DNA of 64,000 nt from Vibrio tasmaniensis (GCF_024347635.1 NZ_AP025510.1:1116001-1180000), one strand, 5' to 3'; numbered from the stretch's first letter, positions 9,220-19,788 are shown. Numbers and translations are program-made. The notes: a model not told the origin generated them from the sequence alone.

Positions 9220-10800
9220 TTAAATCTTGGCTCCATAATCATTGCGCTTTGGACAAGTGGTCAGAATTTCTCTATGACCCGTATCTTTGACCTCCTCCAA
9301 AATTACATCAAAGCCCCATAAACGATAGAGATGTTTCATCACTTCGTCGTAGCCTTTATCAAGCGGGATACGGCCGTGAGGCACATACTGCAGTGTCATT
9401 GAACGATCACCACGAACATCGACGTTAAACACTTGAATATTCGGTTCAAGGTTACTTAGGTTGTATTGCGCCGCAAGCTTTTCACGAATCAAGCGATAGC
9501 CTGGGTCATCGTGAATTGCACTTATCTCAATGGTGTTTTTGCGGTCGTCGTCGAGCACAGAGAACAGCTTAAAGTCTCGAATGATCTTTGGTGAAAGGTA
9601 TTGGCTGATAAAGCTTTCATCTTTGAAATTGTGCATCGCAAAGTGCACCGCTTCTAACCAATCACTTCCGGCTAATTCAGGGAACCACTCTTTGTCTTCA
9701 TCGGTTGGTTCTTCACATATGCGTCGAATGTCTCTAAACATGGCAAAGCCAAGCGCATAAGGGTTTATCCCACTGAAATAGGGGCTGTTGTAGGCGGGTT
9801 GTGCGACCACGCTGGTGTGGCTGTGTAGGAATTCTAAGATGAACTTATCACTCACCAAGCCTTCGTCGTAAAGATGGTTAAGAATGGTGTAGTGCCAGAA
9901 GGTTGCCCAACCCTCATTCATTACTTGAGTTTGTTTCTGAGGATAGAAGTATTGGCTCACCTTGCGAACAATACGAACACACTCACGTTGCCAAGGTTCA
10001 AGCAGTGGCGCGTTTTTCTCAATAAAGTAGAGAATGTTTTCTTGAGGCTCACTAGGGAAACGGTTCTTGGTTTCTTCTTCCTTACTTTTGTTCTGAGGAA
10101 CGGTTCGCCAAAGCTCATTTACTTGAGATTGCAGATAAGCTTCACGTTCTTCTTGTCTTGCGGTTTCTTCAGCAATGGAAATCTTCTCAGGGCGTTTGTA
10201 TCTGTCTACACCGTAATTCATGAGAGCATGACAAGAATCGAGAAGTTTCTCGACTTCGGCAACACCGTATTTTTCTTCACAGTCGGTAATGTATTTTTTC
10301 GCAAACAATAGATAGTCGATGATGGAACTGGCATCCGTCCAGGTTTGGAACAGGTAATTACCCTTAAAGAAAGAGTTATGACCGTAACAAGCATGAGCCA
10401 TTACCAACGCTTGCATCGTGACCGTGTTCTCTTCCATCAGATATGCGATACAAGGATCTGAATTGATCACGATTTCGTACGCTAATCCCATTTGGCCGTG
10501 TTTGTAGTTTTGTTCTGTCTGGATGAACTTCTTACCAAAAGACCAGTGGTTGTAATTGATGGGCATACCAATACTGGAGTAAGCATCCATCATCTGCTCA
10601 GAGGTAATCACTTCAATCTGGTTCGGGTAAGTGTCTAAACGGTAATGCTGCGCCACACGCTTAATTTCTACGTGATATTGCTCTAAGAGGTTGAACGTCC
10701 AATCTGGACCATCAGGCAGCATCTTGTCGTTTCTCTTCTGTGTCGCTTTGTCTCTATCGGCAATGTTTGATTTCTCTGCAACGTTTGATTTCGCTGTCAT
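9220..10800 (-). CDS. ycgB: SpoVR family protein YcgB
   Basis: This 526-residue protein matches the SpoVR/YcgB family closely (LPDGPDWTFNLLEQYHVEIKR; QVMNEGWATFWHY; INPYALGFAMFRDIRR). In E. coli ycgB is part of the RpoS stress response and sits elsewhere on the chromosome. Here it directly follows yeaH by 11 bases and so belongs to the prkA-yeaH-ycgB operon. That order recurs in many proteobacteria and links the three products functionally. The biochemical activity is unknown; the HExxH-like NEGWATFWH region has been suggested to bind metal, which I cannot prove from sequence. The N-terminal 25 residues are poorly conserved and repetitive (KSNVAEKSNIADRD). Its TAA stop lies in a short sequence that resembles the end of the repeat at 38140-38300. 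Confidence 0.93.
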   Translation of the reverse strand: MTAKSNVAEKSNIADRDKATQKRNDKMLPDGPDWTFNLLEQYHVEIKRVAQHYRLDTYPNQIEVITSEQMMDAYSSIGMPINYNHWSFGKKFIQTEQNYKHGQMGLAYEIVINSDPCIAYLMEENTVTMQALVMAHACYGHNSFFKGNYLFQTWTDASSIIDYLLFAKKYITDCEEKYGVAEVEKLLDSCHALMNYGVDRYKRPEKISIAEETARQEEREAYLQSQVNELWRTVPQNKSKEEETKNRFPSEPQENILYFIEKNAPLLEPWQRECVRIVRKVSQYFYPQKQTQVMNEGWATFWHYTILNHLYDEGLVSDKFILEFLHSHTSVVAQPAYNSPYFSGINPYALGFAMFRDIRRICEEPTDEDKEWFPELAGSDWLEAVHFAMHNFKDESFISQYLSPKIIRDFKLFSVLDDDRKNTIEISAIHDDPGYRLIREKLAAQYNLSNLEPNIQVFNVDVRGDRSMTLQYVPHGRIPLDKGYDEVMKHLYRLWGFDVILEEVKDTGHREILTTCPKRNDYGAKI

Positions 10801-10811
10801 GGCAAGCCCCC

Positions 10812-12083
10812 TTACGCAGTCTCTTTCTGGAACAGTTCTCTAAACACAGGAAAAATATCATCCACCGTTTTAATGTTTTTCATGGCGAAATTATCGAAGC
10901 TAGCTTCTAGCTTCTCGTACTCGTGCCAAAGCGTTTGGTGTGAACGGCGCGTAATCTCGATGTAAGAGTAATATTGGCAAGTAGGCAATAGCGTATTGAC
11001 CAGCAACTCTTTACAGCGAGGCGAGTCATCAGCCCAATTATCTCCATCAGAAGCTTGTGCAGCGTAGATATTCCACTCATTAGCAGGATAACGGTCTGCG
11101 ACAATCTCTTTCATTAATTTCAGTGCACTAGAAACGATGGTGCCACCAGTCTCTTGTGAGTAGAAGAACTCATGCTCGCCGACTTCTTTAGCCTGAGTAT
11201 GGTGACGAATAAACACCACATCGACGTTTTCATAAGTACGGTTCAAGAAGAGGTAGAGCAACACATAAAAGCGCTTAGCGATGTCTTTGGTTGCTTGGTC
11301 CATTGAGCCAGATACATCCATTAGACAGAACATAACGGCTTGGCTAGATGGAATAGGGCGCTTCTCGTAGTTTTTGTAACGTAAATCGAAGGTGTCAATG
11401 AATGGCACGCTCTCAATGCGTTTACGCAGTTCGGCGATCTCTTCTTTTAGACGTGTTTCTTCAAAGGGTTGTGCAGGCTCAGTCATTTTAACTTGGTCGA
11501 GCTGCTCCATTAGAGTATTTAATTCACGCTTTCTGCCCGCCGTCATAGCCGTTCTTCGAGCGAGAGATTGTTGTAGAGAGCGAACAATAGCGATGTTGGA
11601 TGGAATCCCCGCACTTTGATAACCAGAGCGGTGTATCTTCCATTCAGTAATTTTGTTGACCTGATTTTTCTCGAGATTAGGGAGTGCCAAATCCTCAAAG
11701 AGAATGTCTAGGTACTCATCTTTTGAAATTTGGAAGGTAAATTCGTCTTGGCCTTCGCCATCAGGGCTTGCATCACCTTGACCTGAACCGCCACCTTGAC
11801 CGCCACCTTTAGGACGTTCAATTTTATCGCCCGTGATGAACTGGTCATTACCTGGGTGAACGCGTTCTCTTACGCCGCCTTGACCTTGGTGAAAGCTTGG
11901 CTCTTTGATGTCTTTATGAGGAATAGTGACGTCTTCACCGGTTTCAGTATTGGTGATTGAGCGTCGGTTGACTGCATCGGCCACAGATTCTTTGATTTGC
12001 TCTTTATGGCGTCGTAAGAAACGCTGTCTATTCACAGCACTCTTATTTTTGCCATTGAGCCTCCGATCGATAAATTGTGCCAT
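10812..12083 (-). CDS. yeaH: YeaH/YhbH family protein (DUF444), VWA domain
   Basis: The protein has 423 residues. It opens with the family signature [14 protein letters not shown], continues through a Gly/Gln-rich linker ([17 protein letters not shown], about 91-110), and then has a von Willebrand A-like domain with the metal-site motif MDVSGSMDQ near residue 255. YeaH partners the PrkA/YeaG kinase in E. coli, where both affect nitrogen-starvation survival and heterogeneity under stress. It is the middle gene of prkA-yeaH-ycgB, 82 bases after prkA and 11 before ycgB. Confidence 0.93.
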   Translation of the reverse strand: MAQFIDRRLNGKNKSAVNRQRFLRRHKEQIKESVADAVNRRSITNTETGEDVTIPHKDIKEPSFHQGQGGVRERVHPGNDQFITGDKIERPKGGGQGGGSGQGDASPDGEGQDEFTFQISKDEYLDILFEDLALPNLEKNQVNKITEWKIHRSGYQSAGIPSNIAIVRSLQQSLARRTAMTAGRKRELNTLMEQLDQVKMTEPAQPFEETRLKEEIAELRKRIESVPFIDTFDLRYKNYEKRPIPSSQAVMFCLMDVSGSMDQATKDIAKRFYVLLYLFLNRTYENVDVVFIRHHTQAKEVGEHEFFYSQETGGTIVSSALKLMKEIVADRYPANEWNIYAAQASDGDNWADDSPRCKELLVNTLLPTCQYYSYIEITRRSHQTLWHEYEKLEASFDNFAMKNIKTVDDIFPVFRELFQKETA

Positions 12084-12165
12084 AAGAACTCCCTCTCAGC
12101 TGATGTCGCGACCCTATTTTTAATTATGTACGAGCTGCTCACTTGAACAGCTCAGTACAGTTTGG

Positions 12166-14106
12166 TTATGAGGATTTACGAACTCTTAGGTACCACTCGG
12201 ATAGCAGTCTAACTTGTTTCTCGGTGTAGCCTTTTTCCATCATACGAGCAACGAAGTCGTCGTGTTTTTTCTGATCATCCGTTGAGGTCTTAGCATTGAA
12301 CGAAATAACAGGAAGTAGCTCTTCTGTGTTGGAGAACATTTTCTTCTCAATCACAGTGCGCAGTTTCTCGTAGCTAGTCCACACCGGGTTTTGACCGTTA
12401 TTGTTGGCTTTGGCACGAAGCACAAAGTTCACAATTTCATTTCGGAAGTCTTTAGGGTTACTGATCCCAGCTGTTTTCTCGATTTTCTCTAGTTCACCAT
12501 TCAGAGAAGCACGGTCAAATAGCTGTCCTGTTTCTGGATCGCGGTACTCTTGGTCTTGAATCCAGAAGTCCGCGTAGGTGACATAGCGGTCGAAGATATT
12601 CTGTCCGTACTCAGAGTAAGACTCTAGGTAAGCGGTTTGAATTTCTTTACCAATGAATTCTACATAACGCGGTACTAGGTATCCTTTCAAGAACTCAAGG
12701 TACTTCTCAGCTGTCTCTTGAGGGAACTGTTCACGTTCGATTTGCTGTTCAATCACGTAGAATAGGTGCACTGGGTTTGCCGCCACTTCGGCTTGGTCGA
12801 AGTTAAATACACGAGAAAGGATTTTAAAGGCGAAACGCGTTGATAGCCCAGACATGCCTTCGTCAACACCTGCGTAGTCGCGGTACTCTTGGTAACTCTT
12901 CGCTTTTGGATCGGTGTCTTTTAAAGTCTCACCATCGTAAACCCGCATTTTTGAGAACAGTGAAGAGTTTTCAGGCTCTTTTAGTCTCGATAGGATGCTG
13001 AATTGCGATAGCAGATCGAGTGTGCTTGGTGAACAAGGGGCTTTGGAGAGCTCACTGTGTTCAAGCAGTTTTTGGTAGATCTTAACTTCTTCAGAGACAC
13101 GCAGACAGTAAGGAACTTTTACAATGTACACACGGTCGAGGAAGGCTTCGTTGTTTTTGTTGTTACGGAAGGTCTGCCACTCGGATTCGTTTGAGTGAGC
13201 CAGAATCATACCGTCAAATGGCAGTGCAGAAAGCCCTTCGGTACCGTTGAAGTTACCTTCTTGGGTTGCTGTTAGAAGTGGGTGCAAGACTTTGATTGGC
13301 GCCTTGAACATCTCCACGAACTCCATCACACCTTGGTTTGCTTTACACAGCGCACCAGAGTAGCTGTAGGCATCAGGGTCATCTTGAGAGAAGTGCTCAA
13401 GTTTACGAATATCGACTTTACCAACCAGAGACGAGATATCTTGGTTGTTTTCATCACCAGGCTCTGTCTTCGCAATCGCAACTTGGTCGAGAATAGAAGG
13501 GCGTAGTTTGATGACTTTGAATTTGGAGATGTCACCACCGAAATCATGGAGGCGTTTCGCTGCCCAAGGTGACATGATAGAGCGTATGTAACGTTTCTCT
13601 ATTCCGTACTCTTGTTTCAAAAGATCGCCATCTTCGTTTACGTCAAATAGACAGAAGGGGTGATCATTCACTGGGCTTCGCTCACCATCGGCAGACAGCA
13701 CATAGATTGGTAGCTTTTGCATCAGTGCTTTGAGTTTTTCAGCAAGGGAAGATTTACCACCGCCCACAGGGCCAAGTAGATAAAGGATTTGCTTACGTTC
13801 TTCTAAACCTTGCGCTGCATGTTTTAGATAAGAAACAATCTGTTCAATCGCGTCTTCCATGCCGTAGAAATCTTTAAATTCACTGTAGCGTGAGATGACA
13901 CGGTTCGAGAAAATACGACTTAGTTGAGGGTCTTGAGCAGTGTCAATGACCTTCGGTTCGCCAATGGCGAGTAATAAGCGCTCGGCAGCATTCGCGTAAG
14001 CACTTTTATCGTCTTTACACAGCCCTAAGAACTCTTGCAATGTCAGCTCTTCTTCCTTGGCTGCTTCATAACGTGATTGATAGTGGTCAAAAATACTCAT
14101 AGTCAC
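12166..14106 (-). CDS. yeaG: PrkA/YeaG family serine protein kinase (AAA+)
   Basis: The 646-residue product is a full-length PrkA family member (E. coli YeaG has 644). The N-terminal part is AAA+-like, with Walker A GPVGGGKSS at about 112-120, followed by a C-terminal PrkA kinase-like domain. Members phosphorylate proteins on serine in some bacteria, and in Bacillus PrkA has also been described as an ATP-dependent protease; the activity here is inferred. It leads the prkA-yeaH-ycgB stress operon. A pair of identical 10-bp direct repeats about 80-120 bases upstream may be its control region. Confidence 0.95.
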   Translation of the reverse strand: MTMSIFDHYQSRYEAAKEEELTLQEFLGLCKDDKSAYANAAERLLLAIGEPKVIDTAQDPQLSRIFSNRVISRYSEFKDFYGMEDAIEQIVSYLKHAAQGLEERKQILYLLGPVGGGKSSLAEKLKALMQKLPIYVLSADGERSPVNDHPFCLFDVNEDGDLLKQEYGIEKRYIRSIMSPWAAKRLHDFGGDISKFKVIKLRPSILDQVAIAKTEPGDENNQDISSLVGKVDIRKLEHFSQDDPDAYSYSGALCKANQGVMEFVEMFKAPIKVLHPLLTATQEGNFNGTEGLSALPFDGMILAHSNESEWQTFRNNKNNEAFLDRVYIVKVPYCLRVSEEVKIYQKLLEHSELSKAPCSPSTLDLLSQFSILSRLKEPENSSLFSKMRVYDGETLKDTDPKAKSYQEYRDYAGVDEGMSGLSTRFAFKILSRVFNFDQAEVAANPVHLFYVIEQQIEREQFPQETAEKYLEFLKGYLVPRYVEFIGKEIQTAYLESYSEYGQNIFDRYVTYADFWIQDQEYRDPETGQLFDRASLNGELEKIEKTAGISNPKDFRNEIVNFVLRAKANNNGQNPVWTSYEKLRTVIEKKMFSNTEELLPVISFNAKTSTDDQKKHDDFVARMMEKGYTEKQVRLLSEWYLRVRKSS

Positions 14107-14186
14107 ATTCCCCTTGTTAACCAGTCAAAACTGATGAGCGATTGAAAAATAGGCTCTCCCTACATTTTAAGGTTAGACCCGCTTCC

Positions 14187-14227
14187 ACAATTTTGCTTAA
14201 CAATTATGTATTTATTTACAATTTTGC
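14187..14227 (-). promoter_or_regulatory. Direct repeat pair upstream of prkA (yeaG)
   Basis: ACAATTTTGC occurs at 14187-14196 and again at 14218-14227, 31 bases apart, which is about three helical turns, so both copies would face the same side of the DNA. They lie 81-121 bases upstream of the prkA start. A regulator binding site is inferred; no known consensus is recognised. Confidence 0.4.
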
Positions 14228-14468
14228 GTGTGAAAAACGTAGCGAGAGCAATAGGCAATTGAGGCTCTTAGAATCAAGTTATTTTACATTCGAGGGGATT
14301 TGATCGTTTGTTTTAAGATTTTAGGGCGTTTAACAATAGTTATGCTGGATTGATGCCTGTCAGACGTATATCTGAACTTTATCGATATTCGTGAGTGGTT
14401 AATTAGATACTTTATAAGTCACTGTGTTTTTTGATGTTGTTGGCGTTTTTTAGCCCTGTGACCCGAAT

Positions 14469-14503
14469 AAAAAAGGGTTACTCATCATGAGTAACCCTTT
14501 TTT
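14469..14503. terminator. Bidirectional terminator after yfbU
   Basis: AAAAAAGGGTTACTCAT and its exact complement flank a single C, giving a 17-bp stem with A and T runs on both sides. It is 40 bases beyond the yfbU stop. Confidence 0.92.
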
Positions 14504-14543
14504 GAAACTTTATAAGCCCAGTTAAAGCTAATTTTCTAATGCA

Positions 14544-15044
14544 TTAAGCACTAAAAATTTGAGATAGCTCTGTCGCACATAGGTGGTATTGACGAGGGCA
14601 GTTGCGCCATGTTGTTAGCATGCGACGGTATTTCTCTAGCATTGGCATTTGGCTATTGAAGTGGTGATCAGCTTTGTCAAATTGAGGATAAAGACCTTCA
14701 GAGTCAACAAGGAAACGTACGTAATGTACGATTTGCGCTTCAGATGCGATATCGAAACCTAAGAACTGTAGACGACGTTGATCAACTTCAGCACGCTCTT
14801 GATCTGCAAGCATTTTATTTGACTCTTGCATGGCATGGTACATTTCCATGATGTCGATAACTTCGCGACATTCTGCTTCAGTCAAACAACCAAATTCTTT
14901 GTTAAGCTCACGCATTTGGAGTTCATAACCACGTTCTACAATCGTTTGTAGACGCTGGTATTTAGCTGAGTTCTCAGGATCCATTTGAGACATAAGGTAG
15001 TATTGATTTGATAGAATTAGACGCTGAGCATTGGTCATTTCCAT
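14544..15044 (-). CDS. yfbU: YfbU family protein
   Basis: This 166-residue cytoplasmic protein is near-identical in pattern to E. coli YfbU (164): it starts [15 protein letters not shown], has [16 protein letters not shown] near 30-46, and ends [15 protein letters not shown]. YfbU has no established enzymatic role. It is mostly helical and rich in Tyr and Met. A strong GGGAGG-type ribosome site precedes the ATG. It lies downstream of pflA on the same strand, 220 bases on, and has its own terminator. A terminator also sits between pflA and yfbU, so yfbU is probably transcribed alone. Confidence 0.92.
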   Translation of the reverse strand: MEMTNAQRLILSNQYYLMSQMDPENSAKYQRLQTIVERGYELQMRELNKEFGCLTEAECREVIDIMEMYHAMQESNKMLADQERAEVDQRRLQFLGFDIASEAQIVHYVRFLVDSEGLYPQFDKADHHFNSQMPMLEKYRRMLTTWRNCPRQYHLCATELSQIFSA

Positions 15045-15204
15045 GGGAGGAACCTCACTAAAAAACTAAATGTTATATTATTTGTTGCAGTAAGAGTAAC
15101 AGCATTCCTAAGAGTGGAAACATGATCTCAACACGGATTTAATATGATTTTTTGAATTGATAAACAAAAGTTGTAAAGAAAAGTGAAAGGATTGTTTTAA
15201 CCAA

Positions 15205-15239
15205 AAAATAAAACGCCCCAATCGAAATTGAGGCGTTTA
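15205..15239 (-). terminator. Terminator after pflA
   Basis: On the minus strand AAACGCCTCAAT pairs with ATTGGGGCGTTT (one G-U) and is followed by TATTTTTT. It ends pflA transcription 26 bases past the stop. Confidence 0.88.
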
Positions 15240-15264
15240 GAAACACTATGAACGTAAGTCTAGA

Positions 15265-16005
15265 TTAGTATTTTACGTTTGAATGGTATTGGTTAAGAAT
15301 AGCTACAATCTCATCCATTTTCTCTTTGCTTGGCGGGTTTGTACCTTCAAGAGGGTAGTCGTGCCCCAATGCTTCCCACTTATGAGCACCTAGCTTGTGG
15401 TAAGGAAGCAGTTCTACTTTTTCGATGTTATCCATGTCCTTGATGAATTCACCTAGAAGATGAGCATCTTCAGGACTATCAGTATAGCCAGGAACAATCA
15501 CATAACGAATCCACGTCTTCTTACCTATTTTGTGTAGGTAGCGTGCAAAATCCAGAGTACGTCTATTGGATACACCAATGAAATCGTGGTGAATTTCATC
15601 TCGCATATGTTTAAGATCCAGCATGACCAGATCAGAGGCTTCTAGTACTTCATCGACCACTTCAGTGTGTTTACGAATATAGCCATTAGTATCAAGACAA
15701 GTGTGGATGCCTTCTGCTTGCGCCGCGCGGAAAAAATCACGAACAAACTCAGGTTGTAGCATCGCTTCACCACCAGAACAGGTGATACCACCGCCTGATG
15801 CTTTCATGAAATGACGATAAGATTTTGCTTCGTTGATGATTTCTTCGACCGTTACTTCCTTTCCGTCATGAAGATCCCATGTATCGCGATTATGGCAGTA
15901 CATACAACGCATTAAGCAGCCTTGAAGAAACACAATAAAGCGGATACCAGGGCCATCGACAGTACCACAAGATTCGAATGAGTGAATGCGACCAGTTGTA
16001 GACAT
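15265..16005 (-). CDS. pflA: Pyruvate formate-lyase activating enzyme
   Basis: PflA is a radical-SAM enzyme. With S-adenosylmethionine and reduced flavodoxin it abstracts hydrogen from the active-site glycine of PflB and so activates anaerobic pyruvate cleavage. The 246-residue protein has the expected CxxxCxxC cluster motif at C30, C34 and C37 ([15 protein letters not shown]), then the SAM-contacting GGG region ([14 protein letters not shown]). Its length matches the E. coli enzyme (246). It lies on the same strand as pflB but is separated from it by an lpxR-like gene and two terminators, so it probably has its own promoter. Confidence 0.97.
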   Translation of the reverse strand: MSTTGRIHSFESCGTVDGPGIRFIVFLQGCLMRCMYCHNRDTWDLHDGKEVTVEEIINEAKSYRHFMKASGGGITCSGGEAMLQPEFVRDFFRAAQAEGIHTCLDTNGYIRKHTEVVDEVLEASDLVMLDLKHMRDEIHHDFIGVSNRRTLDFARYLHKIGKKTWIRYVIVPGYTDSPEDAHLLGEFIKDMDNIEKVELLPYHKLGAHKWEALGHDYPLEGTNPPSKEKMDEIVAILNQYHSNVKY

Positions 16006-16091
16006 GAGCTATTCTCGTATAGGAATTTATACCGTGTATTTTATTACAAAAACGGCACATAAAATAGGGTCAAATGGTAACTAGGTCTTTA

Positions 16092-16129
16092 AAAATAAAG
16101 GCAATCACCAGTGAAGATGATTGCCTTTA
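16092..16129 (-). terminator. Terminator after the lpxR-like gene
   Basis: On the minus strand AAAGGCAATCA pairs exactly with TGATTGCCTTT around a 10-base loop, followed by ATTTTT. It lies between the lpxR-like gene and pflA. Confidence 0.88.
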
Positions 16130-16168
16130 TTAAACTTGAAAAGTAGGCGATGAAAGCCTTTTCTATGA

Positions 16169-17170
16169 CTAGAAGAAAGCAAACATAGTGATGCCACCAG
16201 TACCGTATACTGACTTTGTTGCTTCTTCGTAATCGGGTGTTTTTGCCGTGAGTGCGAAAGATGCACCAACGTATTGGTTATACCAAGCAATACCAAGTAC
16301 AGCTGTTGCTTGAATGTTCTCTAAGGTTACATCGTAGATAGCGGGATCTTGGTCGTTTTTCTTTGCGTAATCATTAACACCGGAGCGATCCCCTTCGATA
16401 GTCAGGTCATTAAATCGGTAACGCCCTTCAAGGCCAGCGTAAGTAAACCAACCTGTATTTGATGCACCTATCATGCCTGCTTTGAATGGGTTTTCTGTGC
16501 TGATGTTAGCTGCGCCAAAGTTGCCGCCCAAGTCAGTACCCCAACGGAACATAAACCCAGTAGAAATGTCGCTTCTAAAATTACCCACGTTGATCTCTGA
16601 TACGTTAGAGATTTCGAAGTCAGTATTCGCTAACGCTTGATTACGCATTAGGTTGAAATGACTTAAGTAACCAAGGCTACCAGCGTACTCATCATCAACT
16701 TGGTATTTCCAGCCCATAGGTTCATCTGATTTAGTGATCGAGTGAACCAATTTTTGAGCATCTTCTGAAAGTGCGCGCTCGCCCGTAGTACCAAACGTGA
16801 TGTTAAAACGTTGGGCTTGCTGTGGGTTCAAGCTGATGTAATTGAATTCTGTGTGTAGGTAACCTGCGTATGGACGATCATTGGCTGATGGTTTTTCTAA
16901 CTCAATGTCAGAAGGTGTGTACATCTTGTGACCAATGGTAATTTCCCACTTATCCAAAGAGCTTGCGCCCCAGAAAGAAAGACTCAATGGTTTTACCCAA
17001 TCGTAGGGCGTAATACTTGATGATGTGTAACCCAGAAATAAGCCGTTGGTATAGTCTTGGTCGACACCAAAGATACCATCGTTGTCTAACGCAAAAGTTA
17101 GCGTAGAGCGTTCAGATGCCAGTGATGAACAAGAGAGGAGAATCAGTGGTAAATAACGAAGGTATTTCAT
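16169..17170 (-). CDS. lpxR: LpxR family outer-membrane lipid A deacylase
   Basis: LpxR removes the 3'-acyloxyacyl chain of lipid A at the outer membrane and so changes innate immune recognition. The 333-residue protein has a signal peptide (MKYLRYLPLILLSCSSLAS, cut near 19) and the family signature DNDGIFGVDQDYTNG at about 29-43. This includes N30-D31, which align with the catalytic Asn-Asp pair, and a later histidine H143 in the KLVHSITKSDEPMGWKYQ region that fits the catalytic His. The rest has the alternating pattern of a 12-strand barrel and ends in Phe. It interrupts the usual pflB-pflA neighbourhood but has its own terminator. Activity is inferred from the residues. Confidence 0.88.
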   Translation of the reverse strand: MKYLRYLPLILLSCSSLASERSTLTFALDNDGIFGVDQDYTNGLFLGYTSSSITPYDWVKPLSLSFWGASSLDKWEITIGHKMYTPSDIELEKPSANDRPYAGYLHTEFNYISLNPQQAQRFNITFGTTGERALSEDAQKLVHSITKSDEPMGWKYQVDDEYAGSLGYLSHFNLMRNQALANTDFEISNVSEINVGNFRSDISTGFMFRWGTDLGGNFGAANISTENPFKAGMIGASNTGWFTYAGLEGRYRFNDLTIEGDRSGVNDYAKKNDQDPAIYDVTLENIQATAVLGIAWYNQYVGASFALTAKTPDYEEATKSVYGTGGITMFAFF

Positions 17171-17312
17171 GTAGCGGTTACTCTAAAATGATGAGCAGAA
17201 ATAGTACCGTAGTTTGAGTGGTTTTGTAGAAAAAAAGTGAATGGAAGGGGGCTTTTCTGCTCAATCTAACACTTTGAGAGGCTGGTTAAATCAATACGAT
17301 TTATGCCAGATA

Positions 17313-17340
17313 TAAAAAAGCCCCGCACATTGGCGAGGCT
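17313..17340 (-). terminator. Terminator after pflB
   Basis: On the minus strand AGCCTCGC pairs with GCGGGGCT (one G-U) around a 6-base loop and is followed by six T residues. It lies 39 bases past the pflB stop. Confidence 0.9.
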
Positions 17341-17378
17341 AATTAATATTACTGAGTAATCAGTTTAAGCGTTTAAGC

Positions 17379-19655
17379 TTATAGAGACTCAGTAAATGTA
17401 CGTGCGATTACGTCAGCTTGCTGCTCTGTAGTCAGAGAGTTAAAGCGTACAGCGTAACCAGAAACACGAATCGTTAGCTGAGGGTATTTCTCAGGGTGCT
17501 TAACTGCGTCTTCAAGAGTTTCGCGGTTAAGAACGTTCACGTTCAGGTGTTGACCACCTTCAATGCCAGCTTCGTGGTGGAAGTAACCATCCATTAGGCC
17601 TGCAAGGTTAGCACGTTGGCTATCTTCTTCTTTACCTAGCGCGTTTGGCACGATAGAGAAAGTGTAAGAGATACCATCTTGAGCATCAGCAAACGGTAGT
17701 TTACCTACAGACGTTAGTGAAGCTACAGCGCCTTTCTCATCACGACCGTGCATTGGGTTTGCACCAGGAGCGAAAGGAGCGCCAGCACGACGACCGTCTG
17801 GAGTGTTACCTGTTTTCTTACCGTAAACCACGTTAGACGTGATAGTAAGAACTGACTGTGTAGGGATTGAATCACGGTAAGTCTTAAGCTTACGGATCTT
17901 GTTCATGAACGTAGAAACTAGTTCACAAGCAATGTCATCTACACGAGAGTCGTTGTTACCGTATTTAGGGTAATCGCCTTCGATTTCGAAGTCAGTTGCG
18001 ATGCCATCTTCGTCGCGGATTGGTTTAACAGTCGCGAATTTGATTGCAGACAGTGAGTCAGCAGCAACAGACAGACCAGCGATACCACAAGCCATAGTAC
18101 GACGAACGTCACGGTCATGAAGAGCCATTAGAGACGCTTCGTAGCTGTACTTGTCGTGCATGAAGTGAATGCTGTTTAGAGCTGTCACGTATTGCTTAGC
18201 TAACCAATCCATGAATGTGTCTAGGCGACCCATTACGTCATCGTAGTTAAGTACTTCGTCAGTGATCTTGTCGCCAACTGGGCCAACTTGCATTTTAAGC
18301 TTCTCATCAACGCCGCCGTTGATTGCGTAAAGCATAGTTTTTGCAAGGTTAGCACGAGCGCCGAAGAACTGCATTTGCTTACCAACGATCATTGGTGATA
18401 CACAACAAGCGATTGCGTAATCATCAGAACCAAGGTCAGGACGCATTAGGTCATCATTTTCGTACTGGATAGAAGAAGTATCGATAGATACCTTCGCACA
18501 GAAACGCTTGAAGCCGTCAGGTAGTTGCTCAGACCAAAGAACAGTGATGTTTGGCTCTGGAGAAGGACCCATAGTGTATAGAGAGTTAAGGAAACGGAAG
18601 TTCGAACGCGTTACTAGCGTACGACCATCCACACCCATACCACCCATAGATTCTGTAGCCCAGATTGGGTCGCCAGAGAATAGCTCATCGTACTCAGGAG
18701 TACGTAGGAAACGAACCATACGCAGCTTCATTACGAAGTGGTCGATCATCTCTTGTGCTTGGTCTTCTGTGATTTTGCCAGCAGCGATATCACGCTCGAT
18801 GTAGATGTCTAGGAAAGTCGAAGTACGACCTAGAGACATTGCAGCACCGTTTTGAGATTTAACAGCAGCTAGGTAGCCGAAGTAAGTCCACTGGATAGCT
18901 TCTTGAGCAGTTTGAGCTGGCTCAGAGATATCGAAACCGTATTTCTCAGCCATTTGCTTGATTTGACCTAGAGCACGATGTTGCTCTGAGATCTCTTCAC
19001 GCAATTGCATTGTTGCAGAAAGATCTTCGCCGTTCTCGAAACGCTCTTGTAGAGATGCGAATTGAGCCGCTTTGTCTTTCATTAGGAAGTTGATACCGTA
19101 AAGTGCAACACGACGGTAGTCACCAATGATACGACCACGGCCGTAAGCATCAGGAAGACCAGTCAGAACACCAGACTTACGACATTTTAGGATATCAGGA
19201 GTGTAGATATCGAAAACGCCAGCATTGTGTGTTTTGCGGTATTCTGAGTAGATTTTTGAAACCATTGGGTCAAGAGTTTCACCGTATGCTTTACAAGAAC
19301 CTTCAACCATACGTACACCACCGTTAGGGATGATTGCACGTTTTAGTGGCTTCTCAGTTTGTAGACCAACGATAGTCTCAAGATCTTTCTCAATGTAACC
19401 TGCATCGTGAGCAGTAATGGTAGAGATAACAGAAGTATCGAAATCTACAGGTGCTTTAGTTGCGTTTTCCTGTTTGATACCTTCCATTACCGAAGACCAA
19501 AGCTTGTTAGTTGCTTCAGTACCCTCAGAAACTAGGAAAGACTCGTCGCCTTCATATGGCGTGTAGTTCTTTTGAATGAAATCACGAACGTTTACTTCGC
19601 TTTGCCACTCACCTGCAGCAAAATCTTCCCAAGCTTTAGCAAATTGCTCTGCCAT
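17379..19655 (-). CDS. pflB: Formate acetyltransferase (pyruvate formate-lyase)
   Basis: PflB splits pyruvate with coenzyme A into acetyl-CoA and formate during anaerobic growth, using a glycyl radical made by PflA. The 758-residue protein carries the adjacent catalytic cysteines C417-C418 in AIACCVSPM and the radical glycine G733 in RVSGYAVRF near the C-terminus, matching C418, C419 and G734 of E. coli. It uses codons typical of highly expressed genes. The 307-base upstream gap holds a terminator for the preceding gene and a striking nested palindrome, so pflB very likely has its own, regulated promoter. focA, which precedes pflB in enterobacteria, is absent; a DUF3360-like membrane protein takes that place. 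Confidence 0.98.
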   Translation of the reverse strand: MAEQFAKAWEDFAAGEWQSEVNVRDFIQKNYTPYEGDESFLVSEGTEATNKLWSSVMEGIKQENATKAPVDFDTSVISTITAHDAGYIEKDLETIVGLQTEKPLKRAIIPNGGVRMVEGSCKAYGETLDPMVSKIYSEYRKTHNAGVFDIYTPDILKCRKSGVLTGLPDAYGRGRIIGDYRRVALYGINFLMKDKAAQFASLQERFENGEDLSATMQLREEISEQHRALGQIKQMAEKYGFDISEPAQTAQEAIQWTYFGYLAAVKSQNGAAMSLGRTSTFLDIYIERDIAAGKITEDQAQEMIDHFVMKLRMVRFLRTPEYDELFSGDPIWATESMGGMGVDGRTLVTRSNFRFLNSLYTMGPSPEPNITVLWSEQLPDGFKRFCAKVSIDTSSIQYENDDLMRPDLGSDDYAIACCVSPMIVGKQMQFFGARANLAKTMLYAINGGVDEKLKMQVGPVGDKITDEVLNYDDVMGRLDTFMDWLAKQYVTALNSIHFMHDKYSYEASLMALHDRDVRRTMACGIAGLSVAADSLSAIKFATVKPIRDEDGIATDFEIEGDYPKYGNNDSRVDDIACELVSTFMNKIRKLKTYRDSIPTQSVLTITSNVVYGKKTGNTPDGRRAGAPFAPGANPMHGRDEKGAVASLTSVGKLPFADAQDGISYTFSIVPNALGKEEDSQRANLAGLMDGYFHHEAGIEGGQHLNVNVLNRETLEDAVKHPEKYPQLTIRVSGYAVRFNSLTTEQQADVIARTFTESL

Positions 19656-19743
19656 GACATACCTACCTTTTTAGTAGAAAAAATACGTACATTAACACTG
19701 TTGAGCCAGCGCCCCTCGTAAGGGTAGTACACTCTTATTAATA

Positions 19744-19788
19744 ACAATATATATGAGCATATGAGCTTCATATGGTTATATATATTGT
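19744..19788 (-). promoter_or_regulatory. Nested 45-bp palindrome upstream of pflB
   Basis: The outer arms ACAATATATAT and ATATATATTGT (19744-19754, 19778-19788) are perfect complements. Inside them CATATGA and TCATATG (19758-19764, 19768-19774) are also perfect complements around GCT. Only the 3-base joints (GAG, GTT) do not fully pair. It lies 89-133 bases upstream of the pflB start. It may be a symmetrical operator for regulators acting on pflB, or a hairpin in the leader RNA. No standard FNR or ArcA consensus is matched. Confidence 0.5.

Noticed and set aside
14187..14227. Sigma-54 promoter before prkA
   Set aside because: No TGGCAC-N5-TTGC element; the GCAAAATTGT repeats do not fit.
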